DNA from: JBHFEI01 sp041928815
Lineage (GTDB): Bacteria; Pseudomonadota; Alphaproteobacteria; Rhizobiales; Rhizobiaceae
NCBI RefSeq assembly: GCF_041928815.1
Contig: NZ_JBHFEI010000029.1
Coordinates: 1 to 20,656 of the forward strand
Direction: 5' to 3'
DNA: 20,656 nucleotides
The translations under genes were made by a program, and so were the position numbers. The stretch's first letter is position 1. Every line of letters starts with the position of its first letter. The notes beneath the pieces are model-generated. The model was given only the letters and a program-made list of their open reading frames with translations, had not been told where the DNA came from and ran no database searches. Below, in pieces: positions 7,199-14,910 of this stretch.

Positions 7199-8131
7199 AT
7201 GAAACCGAAGATCTTCATCGATGGCGAACACGGCACCACGGGCCTGCAGATCCGCACCCGCATGGCCGGCCGCGACGATGTCGAGCTCCTGTCGATCCCG
7301 GAGGCGGAGCGGCGCAATGCACGGCTGCGCGAAGACCTTCTGAACAGCGCCGACGTCGCCATCCTCTGCCTGCCGGACGACGCCGCCAGGCAGGCCGTGG
7401 AGATGCTTGCGGGCAACGACACCGTGCGCGTCATCGACACCTCGACGGCGCACCGCACCGCCGAGGGCTGGGCCTACGGTTTCGCCGAGATGGACAAGGC
7501 GCAGGCGGGCAAGATCCGCGCGTCGCGCCGCGTCGCCAATCCGGGCTGCTATCCGACCGGCGCGATCGGCCTGATCCGGCCGCTCCGGCGCGCGGGCATC
7601 CTGCCGTCCGGCCATCCGGTCACCGTCAACGCGGTCTCCGGCTATACCGGCGGCGGCAAGCAGATGATCGCGCAGATGGAGGATCCGGGCCATGCCGAGG
7701 CGATCACCGCGCCGCATTTCCTCTACGGCCTGCCGCTGAAGCACAAGCATGTGCCGGAGATGAAGATGCACGGCCTGCTCGACCGCGCGCCGATCTTCTC
7801 GCCCTCCGTCGGCCGCTTCCCGCAGGGCATGATCGTGCAGGTGCCGCTTTTCCTCGACGATCTCTCCGGCGACGCCTCGCTCGAATCGATCCATGCCGCG
7901 CTCGCCGACCATTATGCCGGCCAGGAGATCGTCGAGGTGGTCGGCCTCGACCGCTCGGCAGCGCTTGCCCGCATCGACGCGACGGAGCTCGCCGACACGG
8001 ACCGGATGAAGCTCTTCGTCTTCGGCTCGAAGGGCGGCAGCGCCGTCAATCTCGTCGCCCTGCTCGACAATCTCGGCAAGGGCGCCTCGGGTGCCGCCGT
8101 TCAGAACATGGACCTGATGCTTTCGGCCTGA
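7199..8131 (+). CDS. argC: N-acetyl-gamma-glutamyl-phosphate reductase
   Basis: This 310-residue enzyme is the short (type 2) ArgC, which reduces N-acetylglutamyl-5-phosphate to the semialdehyde with NADPH in arginine synthesis. KIFIDGEHGTTGLQI (residues 4-18) is the nucleotide-binding loop, DTSTAHR (80-86) a conserved substrate-side block, and RVANPGCYPTGAI (111-123) carries the catalytic cysteine C117. VSGYTGGGKQM and the later HKHVPEM segment carry the remaining conserved residues. The ATG has AGGA 8 bases upstream. The gene is separate from speB by 181 bp and convergent with ctaA. Confidence 0.95.
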   Translation: MKPKIFIDGEHGTTGLQIRTRMAGRDDVELLSIPEAERRNARLREDLLNSADVAILCLPDDAARQAVEMLAGNDTVRVIDTSTAHRTAEGWAYGFAEMDKAQAGKIRASRRVANPGCYPTGAIGLIRPLRRAGILPSGHPVTVNAVSGYTGGGKQMIAQMEDPGHAEAITAPHFLYGLPLKHKHVPEMKMHGLLDRAPIFSPSVGRFPQGMIVQVPLFLDDLSGDASLESIHAALADHYAGQEIVEVVGLDRSAALARIDATELADTDRMKLFVFGSKGGSAVNLVALLDNLGKGASGAAVQNMDLMLSA

Positions 8132-8158
8132 GGTCCAGGTCCTTGCCGAACCGGAGCC

Positions 8159-8181
8159 GATGCCGCTCGCCGGGCGGCATC
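8159..8181. terminator. Hairpin between convergent argC and ctaA
   Basis: GATGCCGC (8159-8166) pairs with GCGGCATC (8174-8181), and two further inner pairs leave a 3-base loop. It sits in the 57-bp gap between the two stop codons, where a bidirectional terminator is expected. No T-run follows on either strand, so termination is inferred only from position and stability. Confidence 0.4.
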
Positions 8182-8188
8182 TCCCGCG

Positions 8189-9289
8189 TCAGGCCGGCTG
8201 CGTCCTGTCCTGCGCCGGATAGGCGCCGTAGAAGCCGCGCCAGTGGGCGACGGCGAAGCCGAGCACGATCAGCGCGAAGGCCTGATGCAGCACGCCCCAG
8301 AGGATCGGCACCTGCAGAACCAGCGTGGTGATGCCGATCGCCGCCTGAAGCAGGACGAGCGCGGCGAAAACGACGCTGCGACGGGCATGGGTCGTCGAGG
8401 CTGCGGCGCGCAGGCACTGGACCATGTGCAGGATCGCCAGCGCCAGCAGCGTATAGGCGCCGAGACGGTGGACGAACTGCACGGTCTTCGGGTTTTCGAA
8501 GAGATTGATCCAGAAGGGCTGTTGCAGGAAAAGGTCGGCCGGCACCAGGGCGCCGTCCGTCAGCGGCCAGGTGTTGTAGCTGAAGCCGGCGTCGAGCCCG
8601 GCCACCAGCGCGCCGAGATAGATCTGGAACAGCGTCAGCCCGGCAAGGACGCCCGCGAGGCGCCGCAGCGACGGGGCCGGCGCCCGGTCCGGGCTGTGCG
8701 GGGAAAGCCCCCGCAGGATCCACATGCAGCCTGAAAAGATCAGACAGGCGATGACGAGGTGGGTGGCGAGGCGGTACTGGCTGACATCGGTCCGCTCCGT
8801 CAGCCCGGAGGAGACCATCCACCAGCCGATGAAGCCCTGGAATCCGCCGAGCGCGAGAAGGCCGGCAAGCGGCGCTTTCAGGCGGCGCTCGATGCGTCCG
8901 GTCAGCCAGAAGAAGGCGAGCGGCAGGGCGAAGAGGACGCCGATCAGCCGCGCCAGGAGGCGATGGCTCCACTCCCACCAGAAGATCGTCTTGAACGCGT
9001 CGAGGCTCATGCCCTTGTTGATCTGCTGGTATTCGGGGATCCGCTTGTAAAGCTCGAACTCCTCCTGCCATTCCGCTTCGCTCAGCGGCGGGATGACGCC
9101 GTGGATCGGCTTCCACTCGGTGATCGACAGGCCCGACTCCGTCAGCCGCGTCGCGCCGCCGACGATCACCAGGGCGAAGAGCGCGAAGAGCACGATGCCG
9201 AGCCAGCCGCGCAGGAGCCTGCGGTTGCGCTCGACGCCCGCGGATCGCGCCGACACCGCCCCGTATCTGCCGATCTCCGCTGTCGCCAT
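8189..9289 (-). CDS. ctaA: Heme A synthase (Cox15/CtaA)
   Basis: This 366-residue membrane protein oxidises the C8 methyl group of heme O to make heme A for aa3-type cytochrome oxidase. GGATRLTESGLSITEWKPIHG (starting at residue 44) is the family signature of the alphaproteobacterial and mitochondrial Cox15 type. Four helix histidines in heme-ligand positions are visible: H109 (WEWSHR), H177 (LATHLV), H274 (QFVHRLGAY) and H335 (GVLHQAF). About eight hydrophobic helices are present. The frame extends upstream to 9445, but residues before MATAEIGRYG are low-quality; the ATG at 9289 has CGGAG 7 bases upstream. The presence of heme A implies an aerobic respiratory chain with an aa3 oxidase. Confidence 0.95.
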   Translation of the reverse strand: MATAEIGRYGAVSARSAGVERNRRLLRGWLGIVLFALFALVIVGGATRLTESGLSITEWKPIHGVIPPLSEAEWQEEFELYKRIPEYQQINKGMSLDAFKTIFWWEWSHRLLARLIGVLFALPLAFFWLTGRIERRLKAPLAGLLALGGFQGFIGWWMVSSGLTERTDVSQYRLATHLVIACLIFSGCMWILRGLSPHSPDRAPAPSLRRLAGVLAGLTLFQIYLGALVAGLDAGFSYNTWPLTDGALVPADLFLQQPFWINLFENPKTVQFVHRLGAYTLLALAILHMVQCLRAAASTTHARRSVVFAALVLLQAAIGITTLVLQVPILWGVLHQAFALIVLGFAVAHWRGFYGAYPAQDRTQPA

Positions 9290-9419
9290 GGCTTGCTCCG
9301 AATGTGCGTCGCGGCCTGCCGCACCGAAATCTGCCCGGTGACCTGCGGCGATGCCGTTATCCCCGCGGCCCGGATCGACGTCCCCTTTGGACGGGCCGGC
9401 CGCGATATCGACCGTTGAT

Positions 9420-9486
9420 TTGCACCGGAACGCCGTGCAAGACAAGACCAGCCCTTTTGCGGCATGCCGTCGCGGCCTGCGACGGC
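9420..9486 (+). promoter_or_regulatory. Two inverted repeats upstream of the DUF2842 gene
   Basis: TTGCAC (9420-9425) and GTGCAA (9435-9440) are perfect 6-bp arms separated by 9 bp, an operator-like layout. A second element, GCCGTCGC (9466-9473) with GCGACGGC (9479-9486), is an 8-bp stem with a 5-base loop ending 15 bases before the first possible start codon. They lie in the 221-bp divergent gap between ctaA and the DUF2842 gene, which otherwise shows nothing. Function is unknown. Confidence 0.3.
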
Positions 9487-9510
9487 GGCCAGAAAGCCTG
9501 GATGGATGGA

Positions 9511-9723
9511 ATGCCCGTACGCCTTCGAAAACTGATCGGCATGATCCTGATCGTCGTCCTCGTCATTGTCTACGCGATGCTGGCGACGACCTTCGCGACG
9601 CTGCTGCTCGCCACCTCGCCCTGGTGGGTCCACCTCCTCTATTTCCTTTTGACCGGCCTGCTCTGGATCCTGCCGGCGATGCTGATCATCCGCTGGATGG
9701 AGCGGCCGGCGCGGGAGGAGTGA
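9511..9723 (+). CDS. DUF2842 small membrane protein
   Basis: This 70-residue protein consists of a basic N-terminus (MPVRLRKL), a first membrane helix at about residues 9-30, a short loop with SPWWVHLLYF, and a second helix at about 41-62 that contains LLTGLLWILPAMLIIRWM. This pattern matches DUF2842, a small inner-membrane family found in alphaproteobacteria with no known function. An in-frame ATG at 9502 would add three residues; I chose 9511 because the family usually begins close to MP-R-L-K. A metallophosphoesterase gene follows after 15 bases, so they probably share a transcript. Confidence 0.8.
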   Translation: MPVRLRKLIGMILIVVLVIVYAMLATTFATLLLATSPWWVHLLYFLLTGLLWILPAMLIIRWMERPAREE

Positions 9724-9738
9724 CCCGGGAGGCGCGAA

Positions 9739-10503
9739 ATGGAAATCGCCGTTATTGCCGATGTCCACGGCAACGATCTGGCGCTCGCCGCCGTCCTTTC
9801 GGCGATTGACCGGGCCGGCATCACCGAGATCCTCGCTCTCGGGGACCATCTGAGCGGGCCGCTGAACGCGGCGCTGACCGCCGACATGCTGATGGCGCGC
9901 GCCATCGTCGCGATCAGCGGCAATCACGACCGGGCGCTCCTTAAGACGCCGCGCCCGCGGATGGGTGCGTCGGACGGCCATGCGCGGGACGAAATCTCCC
10001 CTGCCCATCTCGGCTGGCTCGCCGCGATGCCAGAAAGCCGGGTCCATCGCGGCGAGATCTTCCTCTGCCACGGGACGCCGGCGCGCGACGACGCCTACTG
10101 GATGGAGGAACCGCAACCGGACGGCACCATGCGCCTCGCCCCCCGCGCGCGGATCGAGGCGCATGGTGCCGGGATTGCCTGCCCGGTGCTGCTCTGCGGC
10201 CATTCGCATCTTCCACGGTCGGTGCTGCTTGCCAACGGAAGGCTGCTGGTCAATCCGGGCAGCGTCGGCTGTCCGGCCTATGCCGACGACACCCCCTTTC
10301 CCCATCGCGTCGAGACGGGCTCGCCCCGGGCGCGCTACGCCACCCTTGCCCGCGATGTCTCGGGCTGGCGCGCGACGTTCCACGAGATCGCCTATGACCA
10401 TGCGGCGATGGCGTCCCTCGCCCGTGCGCGCGGTCGCCAGGACTGGGCCGGGGCGCTCGCAACTGGCTGGATGAACGAACCGTCCGCTTCCTTATCGGAT
10501 TGA
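9739..10503 (+). CDS. Calcineurin-like metallophosphoesterase
   Basis: This 254-residue protein has the full set of metal-binding motifs of YfcE/MJ0936-type phosphoesterases: DVHGN (D8, H10), LALGDHLSGP (D36), GNHDR (N62, H63, D64), CHGTP (H111) and GHSHLP (H155, H157), followed by the typical NPGSVG. It is a cytoplasmic enzyme that hydrolyses a phosphomono- or diester; the substrate cannot be read from the sequence. The ATG has GGGAGG 7 bases upstream. It sits 15 bases behind the DUF2842 gene and 121 bp ahead of the first polysaccharide-locus gene, with no clear terminator between. Confidence 0.87.
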   Translation: MEIAVIADVHGNDLALAAVLSAIDRAGITEILALGDHLSGPLNAALTADMLMARAIVAISGNHDRALLKTPRPRMGASDGHARDEISPAHLGWLAAMPESRVHRGEIFLCHGTPARDDAYWMEEPQPDGTMRLAPRARIEAHGAGIACPVLLCGHSHLPRSVLLANGRLLVNPGSVGCPAYADDTPFPHRVETGSPRARYATLARDVSGWRATFHEIAYDHAAMASLARARGRQDWAGALATGWMNEPSASLSD

Positions 10504-10624
10504 TAACCACGTCCGCCGGTTTTGCCTCGGAGAAGCCGTTCCGCAATCGAATTTGGACACATCCCCCGGCATATTGGCCCTCGCTTCATGCGATGGGCTT
10601 GCCCCCGGGAATGGCGGACGGACG

Positions 10625-11878
10625 ATGGCGAACGTGGATTTCAACCTGATAGCCGCCGGCGAGATCGCCGTCCCGGCCTGCCCGCCGCTGGCCGCCGCGC
10701 AGCGCGGCACCCTGGATCTCACCGTCTCGGTCCATGTCGACATGGCGGCGGTCGAGGACGACTGGCGCGCGCTGGAGGCGCAGGCGCCGATCTCGCTGCA
10801 CCAGGGGTTCGATTGGTGCGACGCCTGGTCGCGCCACCATCCGCATCAGGTCGTCGTGGTGCGCGGCGCGATCGCCGGACGCACCTTCTTCATCCTGCCG
10901 CTCGAGATCGTGCAGGGCAGGATTTTCCGCATCGCCCGCTTCATCGGCGCGCCGCACAGCAACATCAACACCGGCCTCTTCCTGACCGATCGGCCGCCGG
11001 TTCCGCCGGAGACCCTTGGCCCCGCCATCCTGTCCGCGCTCGCGACCAAGCTCGGCCGCATCGCCGACATCGTCACGCTCGAGAAAATGCCGTTCGAGTG
11101 GTGCGGCTGGCGCCATCCGCTCGCCGCCATGCCGGCGGTGCGCAACCAGAACGCCTCGTTCCAGTTGCCGCTTCTCGGCGACTTCGAGGCGACTCTGGCG
11201 CAGGTCAACGCCAAGCGGCGGCGCAAGAAGTTCCGCGTTTCGGAGAGGCGCCTCGAAGCGCTCGGCGGCTACGAGCACGTGACCGCCGGAACGCCCTGCG
11301 AGGCCCACCGCCTGCTCGACGTCTTCTTCCGGCAGAAGGCGGAGCGGTTCAAGGCCAACGGACTGCCGAACGCCTTCCAGGACGCGGCGACGCGCAACTT
11401 CTTCCATGCACTGGCATCGATGCCGCACCGTGCGGGAAACGCGCCGCTGGAGCTGCACGCGATCCGGCTCAAAGGCGCCTCGGAGGGCGCTATCGTCGCC
11501 GTGGCCGGGCTTTCGGAGAAGGAAGGCCACGTCATCTGCCAGTTCGGCTCGATCGACGAGAGCATCGCCCCCGACAGCAGCCCGGGCGAACTGCTTTTCT
11601 ACCTGATGATCCGCGACAAATGCCAGAACGGCGCCACCGTCTTCGACTTCGGCATCGGCGACCAGCCCTACAAGCGCTCCTGGTGCCCGCAGGAGACCGT
11701 GCTCAGGGACATCGTCCTGCCGCTGACGCTGAAGGGCCATGCCGCCGCCGCCTGCCATCGGGCGCTGGTGCGGACCAAGGCGGCGATCAAGAAGAACAGG
11801 CACGCCTACGGGCTGATCCAGCGCCTGCGCCGGAGGCGCCAGGGCGAGACGACGATCGGGACCGACAGCGAGGATTGA
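10625..11878 (+). CDS. CelD/BcsL-type GNAT acyltransferase
   Basis: This 417-residue protein fits the CelD/BcsL family, whose central part is a BioF2-like acetyltransferase domain (Acetyltransf_6) at roughly residues 195-335. VNAKRRRKKFRVSERRLEAL (194-213) starts this domain, and FDFGIGDQPYKRSWCP (340-355) is the conserved block after it. The N-terminal half includes LHQGFDWCDAWSRHH (58-72), a typical entry motif of this family. Members occur in cellulose and exopolysaccharide loci and are thought to acylate sugars or precursors. The frame is open to a TTG at 10553, but the ATG at 10625 is the better start, although its ribosome-binding site is weak. It is convergent with the co-polymerase gene. 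Confidence 0.8.
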   Translation: MANVDFNLIAAGEIAVPACPPLAAAQRGTLDLTVSVHVDMAAVEDDWRALEAQAPISLHQGFDWCDAWSRHHPHQVVVVRGAIAGRTFFILPLEIVQGRIFRIARFIGAPHSNINTGLFLTDRPPVPPETLGPAILSALATKLGRIADIVTLEKMPFEWCGWRHPLAAMPAVRNQNASFQLPLLGDFEATLAQVNAKRRRKKFRVSERRLEALGGYEHVTAGTPCEAHRLLDVFFRQKAERFKANGLPNAFQDAATRNFFHALASMPHRAGNAPLELHAIRLKGASEGAIVAVAGLSEKEGHVICQFGSIDESIAPDSSPGELLFYLMIRDKCQNGATVFDFGIGDQPYKRSWCPQETVLRDIVLPLTLKGHAAAACHRALVRTKAAIKKNRHAYGLIQRLRRRRQGETTIGTDSED

Positions 11879-11906
11879 GCGTGTCCGCGACCCCAGCGCG
11901 CTGTCG

Positions 11907-14021
11907 TCAGGCGGCGCGCCGGTCCGGCGACGGTTCCGGCACCATCGGCCCGGTCATCAGCATGAGGTCGCTGAACCCCGCCTCGCCAAATTCCGTGACG
12001 ATCTCGACGAGGTCGCTGTCGGCCACGTCCGGGGCGGAGAGCACGATGCTCGCCTCGGTCGAACGGGTGATGCGGCGCACCGCCTCCGCGCCGGCCGGCC
12101 CGCATTCCACGAGAACCGTGTCATAGGCATCAGCAAGCGCACCGACGATCATCTGCAGCCGGTCGATCGCCCGCATCGCCTGGCCCGGATCGGCACCGCC
12201 CTGCGGGATGACATGGGCGCCCGAGAGGCGGTCCGGATGGATGATGTCGCCGAAGGCGACGTCCCCGGTCAGGAGATCGGTGATGCCCGGCAGGGCCGCC
12301 GAGGACAGCATCAGCCGCGACGGGCAGGCCGAACCGGTGAGGTCGACGAGAATGACCTTCAGCCCGGCGCCGGCGATCAGCCGCGCGAGCACCACGGTGC
12401 CGCTCGATCCCTCGTCGCCGCCGGGGGACACGCAGATCGCCACGCGGACCTCCTTCTCGACGATGTGGCGCGACACCGCGTCGATCGAGAATTCGTCGTC
12501 TACCGGGAGCGCTTCGTTCAGTTCAGGGGCCGCGTCCGGGGCGCTTGCCTCGACCGAGAGCAGCGATCCCTGCCGCGCGGCGCGGGTCCGCGGCACGGCC
12601 GGCGCCGTCGCGGCGAGCCCGACCGGGCGCAGCGCGCGGCCGCTGAACAGTTCCATCAGCATGATGACCGCCGAACTGACGAGGAAGGCCGCGAGGGCGG
12701 CGACCAGCGTGATCGGCCCGACCTTCGGGAAACTCGCCTCGGTCGGCTCGACCGCGCCCGAGATCACGCGCGCATCGGCGGGCGTGGCGTTCTCGCCGGT
12801 CAGCGACGTCGCCTCGCGATACCGGGCGAGGTAGGTTTCGAGGAGCTGGCGCTGGGCCGCGGCCTCGCGTTCGAGCGCGCGCAACTCGACCTGGTCCTCG
12901 CCGGCGCGGGCGGAGGTCGCCTTCAGCGTGTTGAGCTGGCGGACGAGCTGCTGCTCGCGCAGCTCGCTGACCGAGGCCTCGTTTTCGAGGCTTCCGAGGA
13001 TCTTCTGCGTCTCGGCGCGGATCTGCGCGCGGATGCCTTCGAGTTGCGATTTCAGGCCTTTGAGGCGCGGATGGCCGTCGAGAAGCGTGGTCGACAGGTC
13101 GGCGATCTGGCCCTGGATCGTCGATTCGGTCTCCTTCAGCCTCTGGATCATCTGCGAGCCGACGACATCGGAGAGCGTGTCGACCGGCCGGCCGTTCGAC
13201 AGCGCGTTGCGGACACCTTCCGCCTTCGCCTCGGCGCTGGCGCGCTCGCCGCGCACCCGGGCGAGTTCGAGGGAGATGTCGTTCAATTGCTGTTCGGCGA
13301 AGGTCGAGGTCTGCCCGGTCGGCAGCAGGTCGGCGGAGGAGCGGTAGGCGGCGACCTTGGCCTCGGCCTCGCGCACCTTCTCGCGCAGGTTGGCGATCTC
13401 GGGCTCCAGCCAGCGCGTCGCCTCGGAATTGGTGTCGAGCTTGGCGCCGCTCTGGAGCGACAGGTAGACCTTCGCCATCTCGTTCGGAATGGCCGCCGCC
13501 AGCGCCGGGTCCTTCGACGTGAAGACGATGCCGATCACCCGCGACTTCTCGACCTGGTAGACCTGCAGCTTCTCCTGGAACTCCTTCAGCACGCGCTCCT
13601 CGGGCGCGAGATCGAGCGGGTTCTTCTTCACGCCGAACATGACGAGCAGGTCCGAGATCGCCGAGGGATTGGCGGTCGGATCGAATTCGGCAATGTCGTA
13701 GAGCTTCATGTTGCGGGCGACCTGCTTGATGAGGTCGACCGAGCGCAGCACCTGGACCTGACTGGTGATCGCCGATTCGTCAAAGGCCTGGGCGGTGTTC
13801 TGGGCCGCACTCGCGCCGGCCCCAAGCGTCGGCGCGCGCGATTCGATCAGAAGGCGCGCCTCGCTGCGGAAATCCGGCTTGATCAGGCTCGCGCCGGCAA
13901 AGGCGAGGCCCGCGCAGGCGACGGTCGCGAGAAGCACGCGCGTGCGACGTCTCCAGATCGCGCGGAAGAGCGCGCTCAGATCGATATCGACATCCTGATG
14001 TGCGCCGCTGAGGCCCGACAT
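11907..14021 (-). CDS. Wzz/GumC co-polymerase with degenerate kinase domain
   Basis: This 704-residue protein is a polysaccharide co-polymerase of the Wzc/GumC type, which sets chain length and links polymerisation to export at the inner membrane. The Wzz domain begins near residue 10, with membrane helices at about 28-46 and 435-457. Between them lies a long periplasmic region with coiled-coil heptads (about 205-400), then the proline-containing approach to helix 2. The cytoplasmic part (about 520-690) is shaped like a tyrosine-kinase domain, but SPGGDEGSSGT (532-542) replaces Walker A without its lysine, VDLTGS (559-564) stands for Walker A', and LVEC (637-640) for Walker B. There is no C-terminal tyrosine cluster. 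The ATG at 14021 has GGAG 6 bases upstream; a longer frame to 14066 lacks a good site. Confidence 0.9.
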   Translation of the reverse strand: MSGLSGAHQDVDIDLSALFRAIWRRRTRVLLATVACAGLAFAGASLIKPDFRSEARLLIESRAPTLGAGASAAQNTAQAFDESAITSQVQVLRSVDLIKQVARNMKLYDIAEFDPTANPSAISDLLVMFGVKKNPLDLAPEERVLKEFQEKLQVYQVEKSRVIGIVFTSKDPALAAAIPNEMAKVYLSLQSGAKLDTNSEATRWLEPEIANLREKVREAEAKVAAYRSSADLLPTGQTSTFAEQQLNDISLELARVRGERASAEAKAEGVRNALSNGRPVDTLSDVVGSQMIQRLKETESTIQGQIADLSTTLLDGHPRLKGLKSQLEGIRAQIRAETQKILGSLENEASVSELREQQLVRQLNTLKATSARAGEDQVELRALEREAAAQRQLLETYLARYREATSLTGENATPADARVISGAVEPTEASFPKVGPITLVAALAAFLVSSAVIMLMELFSGRALRPVGLAATAPAVPRTRAARQGSLLSVEASAPDAAPELNEALPVDDEFSIDAVSRHIVEKEVRVAICVSPGGDEGSSGTVVLARLIAGAGLKVILVDLTGSACPSRLMLSSAALPGITDLLTGDVAFGDIIHPDRLSGAHVIPQGGADPGQAMRAIDRLQMIVGALADAYDTVLVECGPAGAEAVRRITRSTEASIVLSAPDVADSDLVEIVTEFGEAGFSDLMLMTGPMVPEPSPDRRAA

Positions 14022-14075
14022 AACCCACTCCGAACAAGGTCCAACGGCCCGACCGTAAACAATCATGGTAACACA

Positions 14076-14165
14076 AGGGTTAATGCGCGGCGCTTGCCCC
14101 TCCCCTCGCAGCCCGGAGCCGCGCGGCAGGAAATTCCGTCTTCGCCTTTACCGCGCATTAACCCT
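14076..14165. promoter_or_regulatory. Paired 15-bp element in divergent promoter region
   Basis: AGGGTTAATGCGCGG (14076-14090) and its exact reverse complement CCGCGCATTAACCCT (14151-14165) are 60 bp apart in the 196-bp gap between the co-polymerase and export genes. Read in the direction of transcription, each gene has CCGCGCATTAACCCT 54 bp (co-polymerase) or 52 bp (export gene) before its ATG. A matched orientation and distance suggests a shared activator site or core promoter element. Each copy contains TTAACC, the half-site read by CtrA in rhizobia. No clear -35/-10 pair was found for either gene. Confidence 0.65.
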
Positions 14166-14217
14166 AACGGATCGATAACATCGCCAAGGTGACGACTTCC
14201 GGAGCGCGACGAGCCCC

Positions 14218-14793
14218 ATGACATCCGCATTGACCCACAAAGGCCTGGCGCTGGCCGTCGTGCTGATCGCCGCCGCCGGCACCGGTTGCTCAAGCTACAG
14301 GCCGGCGCCGCGGGCCTTCAGCGAGGCGACGATCCAGCCCTATCGCGTCGACAGCGGCGACCGGTTGCGGGTCAACGTCTTCGAGCAGCCGACGCTCAGC
14401 AACAGCTATACCGTCGACCAGGCCGGCTACATCGCCTTTCCCCTCGTCGGCGGCATTCCCGCGCGCGGCCACACTCTCCCCGAACTCGAAGGCGCGATCG
14501 CCGGCAAGCTGCGCCAGGGCTATCTGCGCGATCCCGACGTGACGATCGAGGTCGACCGCTACCGCTCCGTCTACATCATGGGCGAGGTCGGCCAGTCCGG
14601 CCAGTATTCCTACGTGCCCGGCATGACGGTGCAGAACGCGATCGCGATCGCCGGAGGCTTCTCGCCGCGCGCCTATCAGGGCACGGTCGACATCACCCGC
14701 AAGGTGAACGGCCGCGTCGTCACCGGCCGCGTGCCGATCAGCGATCCGGTTCTGGCGGGCGACACGATCTACATCCGCGAGCGGCTGTTCTAG
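14218..14793 (+). CDS. Short Wza-type polysaccharide export protein
   Basis: This 191-residue protein has an N-terminal signal sequence (hydrophobic residues 9-20) ending at C24 in AAGTGCSS, an imperfect lipobox, then a Poly_export domain (about 35-112: IQPYRVDSGDRLRVNVFEQP, VDQAGYIAFPLVG) and one SLBB domain (about 114-190: VYIMGEVGQSGQYSYVPGMT). It is about half the length of E. coli Wza and ends right after the SLBB domain, so the outer-membrane helix that forms the Wza pore is absent. It should be a periplasmic or outer-membrane-anchored export component. The ATG at 14218 has only a distant GGAG; the signal sequence supports this start. Confidence 0.9.
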   Translation: MTSALTHKGLALAVVLIAAAGTGCSSYRPAPRAFSEATIQPYRVDSGDRLRVNVFEQPTLSNSYTVDQAGYIAFPLVGGIPARGHTLPELEGAIAGKLRQGYLRDPDVTIEVDRYRSVYIMGEVGQSGQYSYVPGMTVQNAIAIAGGFSPRAYQGTVDITRKVNGRVVTGRVPISDPVLAGDTIYIRERLF

Positions 14794-14803
14794 CCGGTCG
14801 GAA

Positions 14804-14824
14804 GGCGCGCCGGGCAAACGCGCC
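14804..14824 (+). repeat. Hairpin after the export gene
   Basis: GGCGCG (14804-14809) and CGCGCC (14819-14824) form a 6-bp stem with a 9-base loop, 10 bases after the export-gene stop. Weak pyrimidine-rich sequence follows. It may partly limit read-through into the glycosyltransferase gene; a true terminator is not convincing. Confidence 0.3.
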
Positions 14825-14910
14825 GTCCTTCACCTTTCGTTATCAGGATTGCAGGCACACTTCGAAAAGATGACGACGACGAAGACCCACAGACGAAATG
14901 CCTGTTCATC

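Noticed and set aside
12213..14192. Plus-strand frame of 659 codons opposite the co-polymerase
   Set aside because: Charged, repetitive translation with no recognisable motif; antisense to a protein with clear domains.
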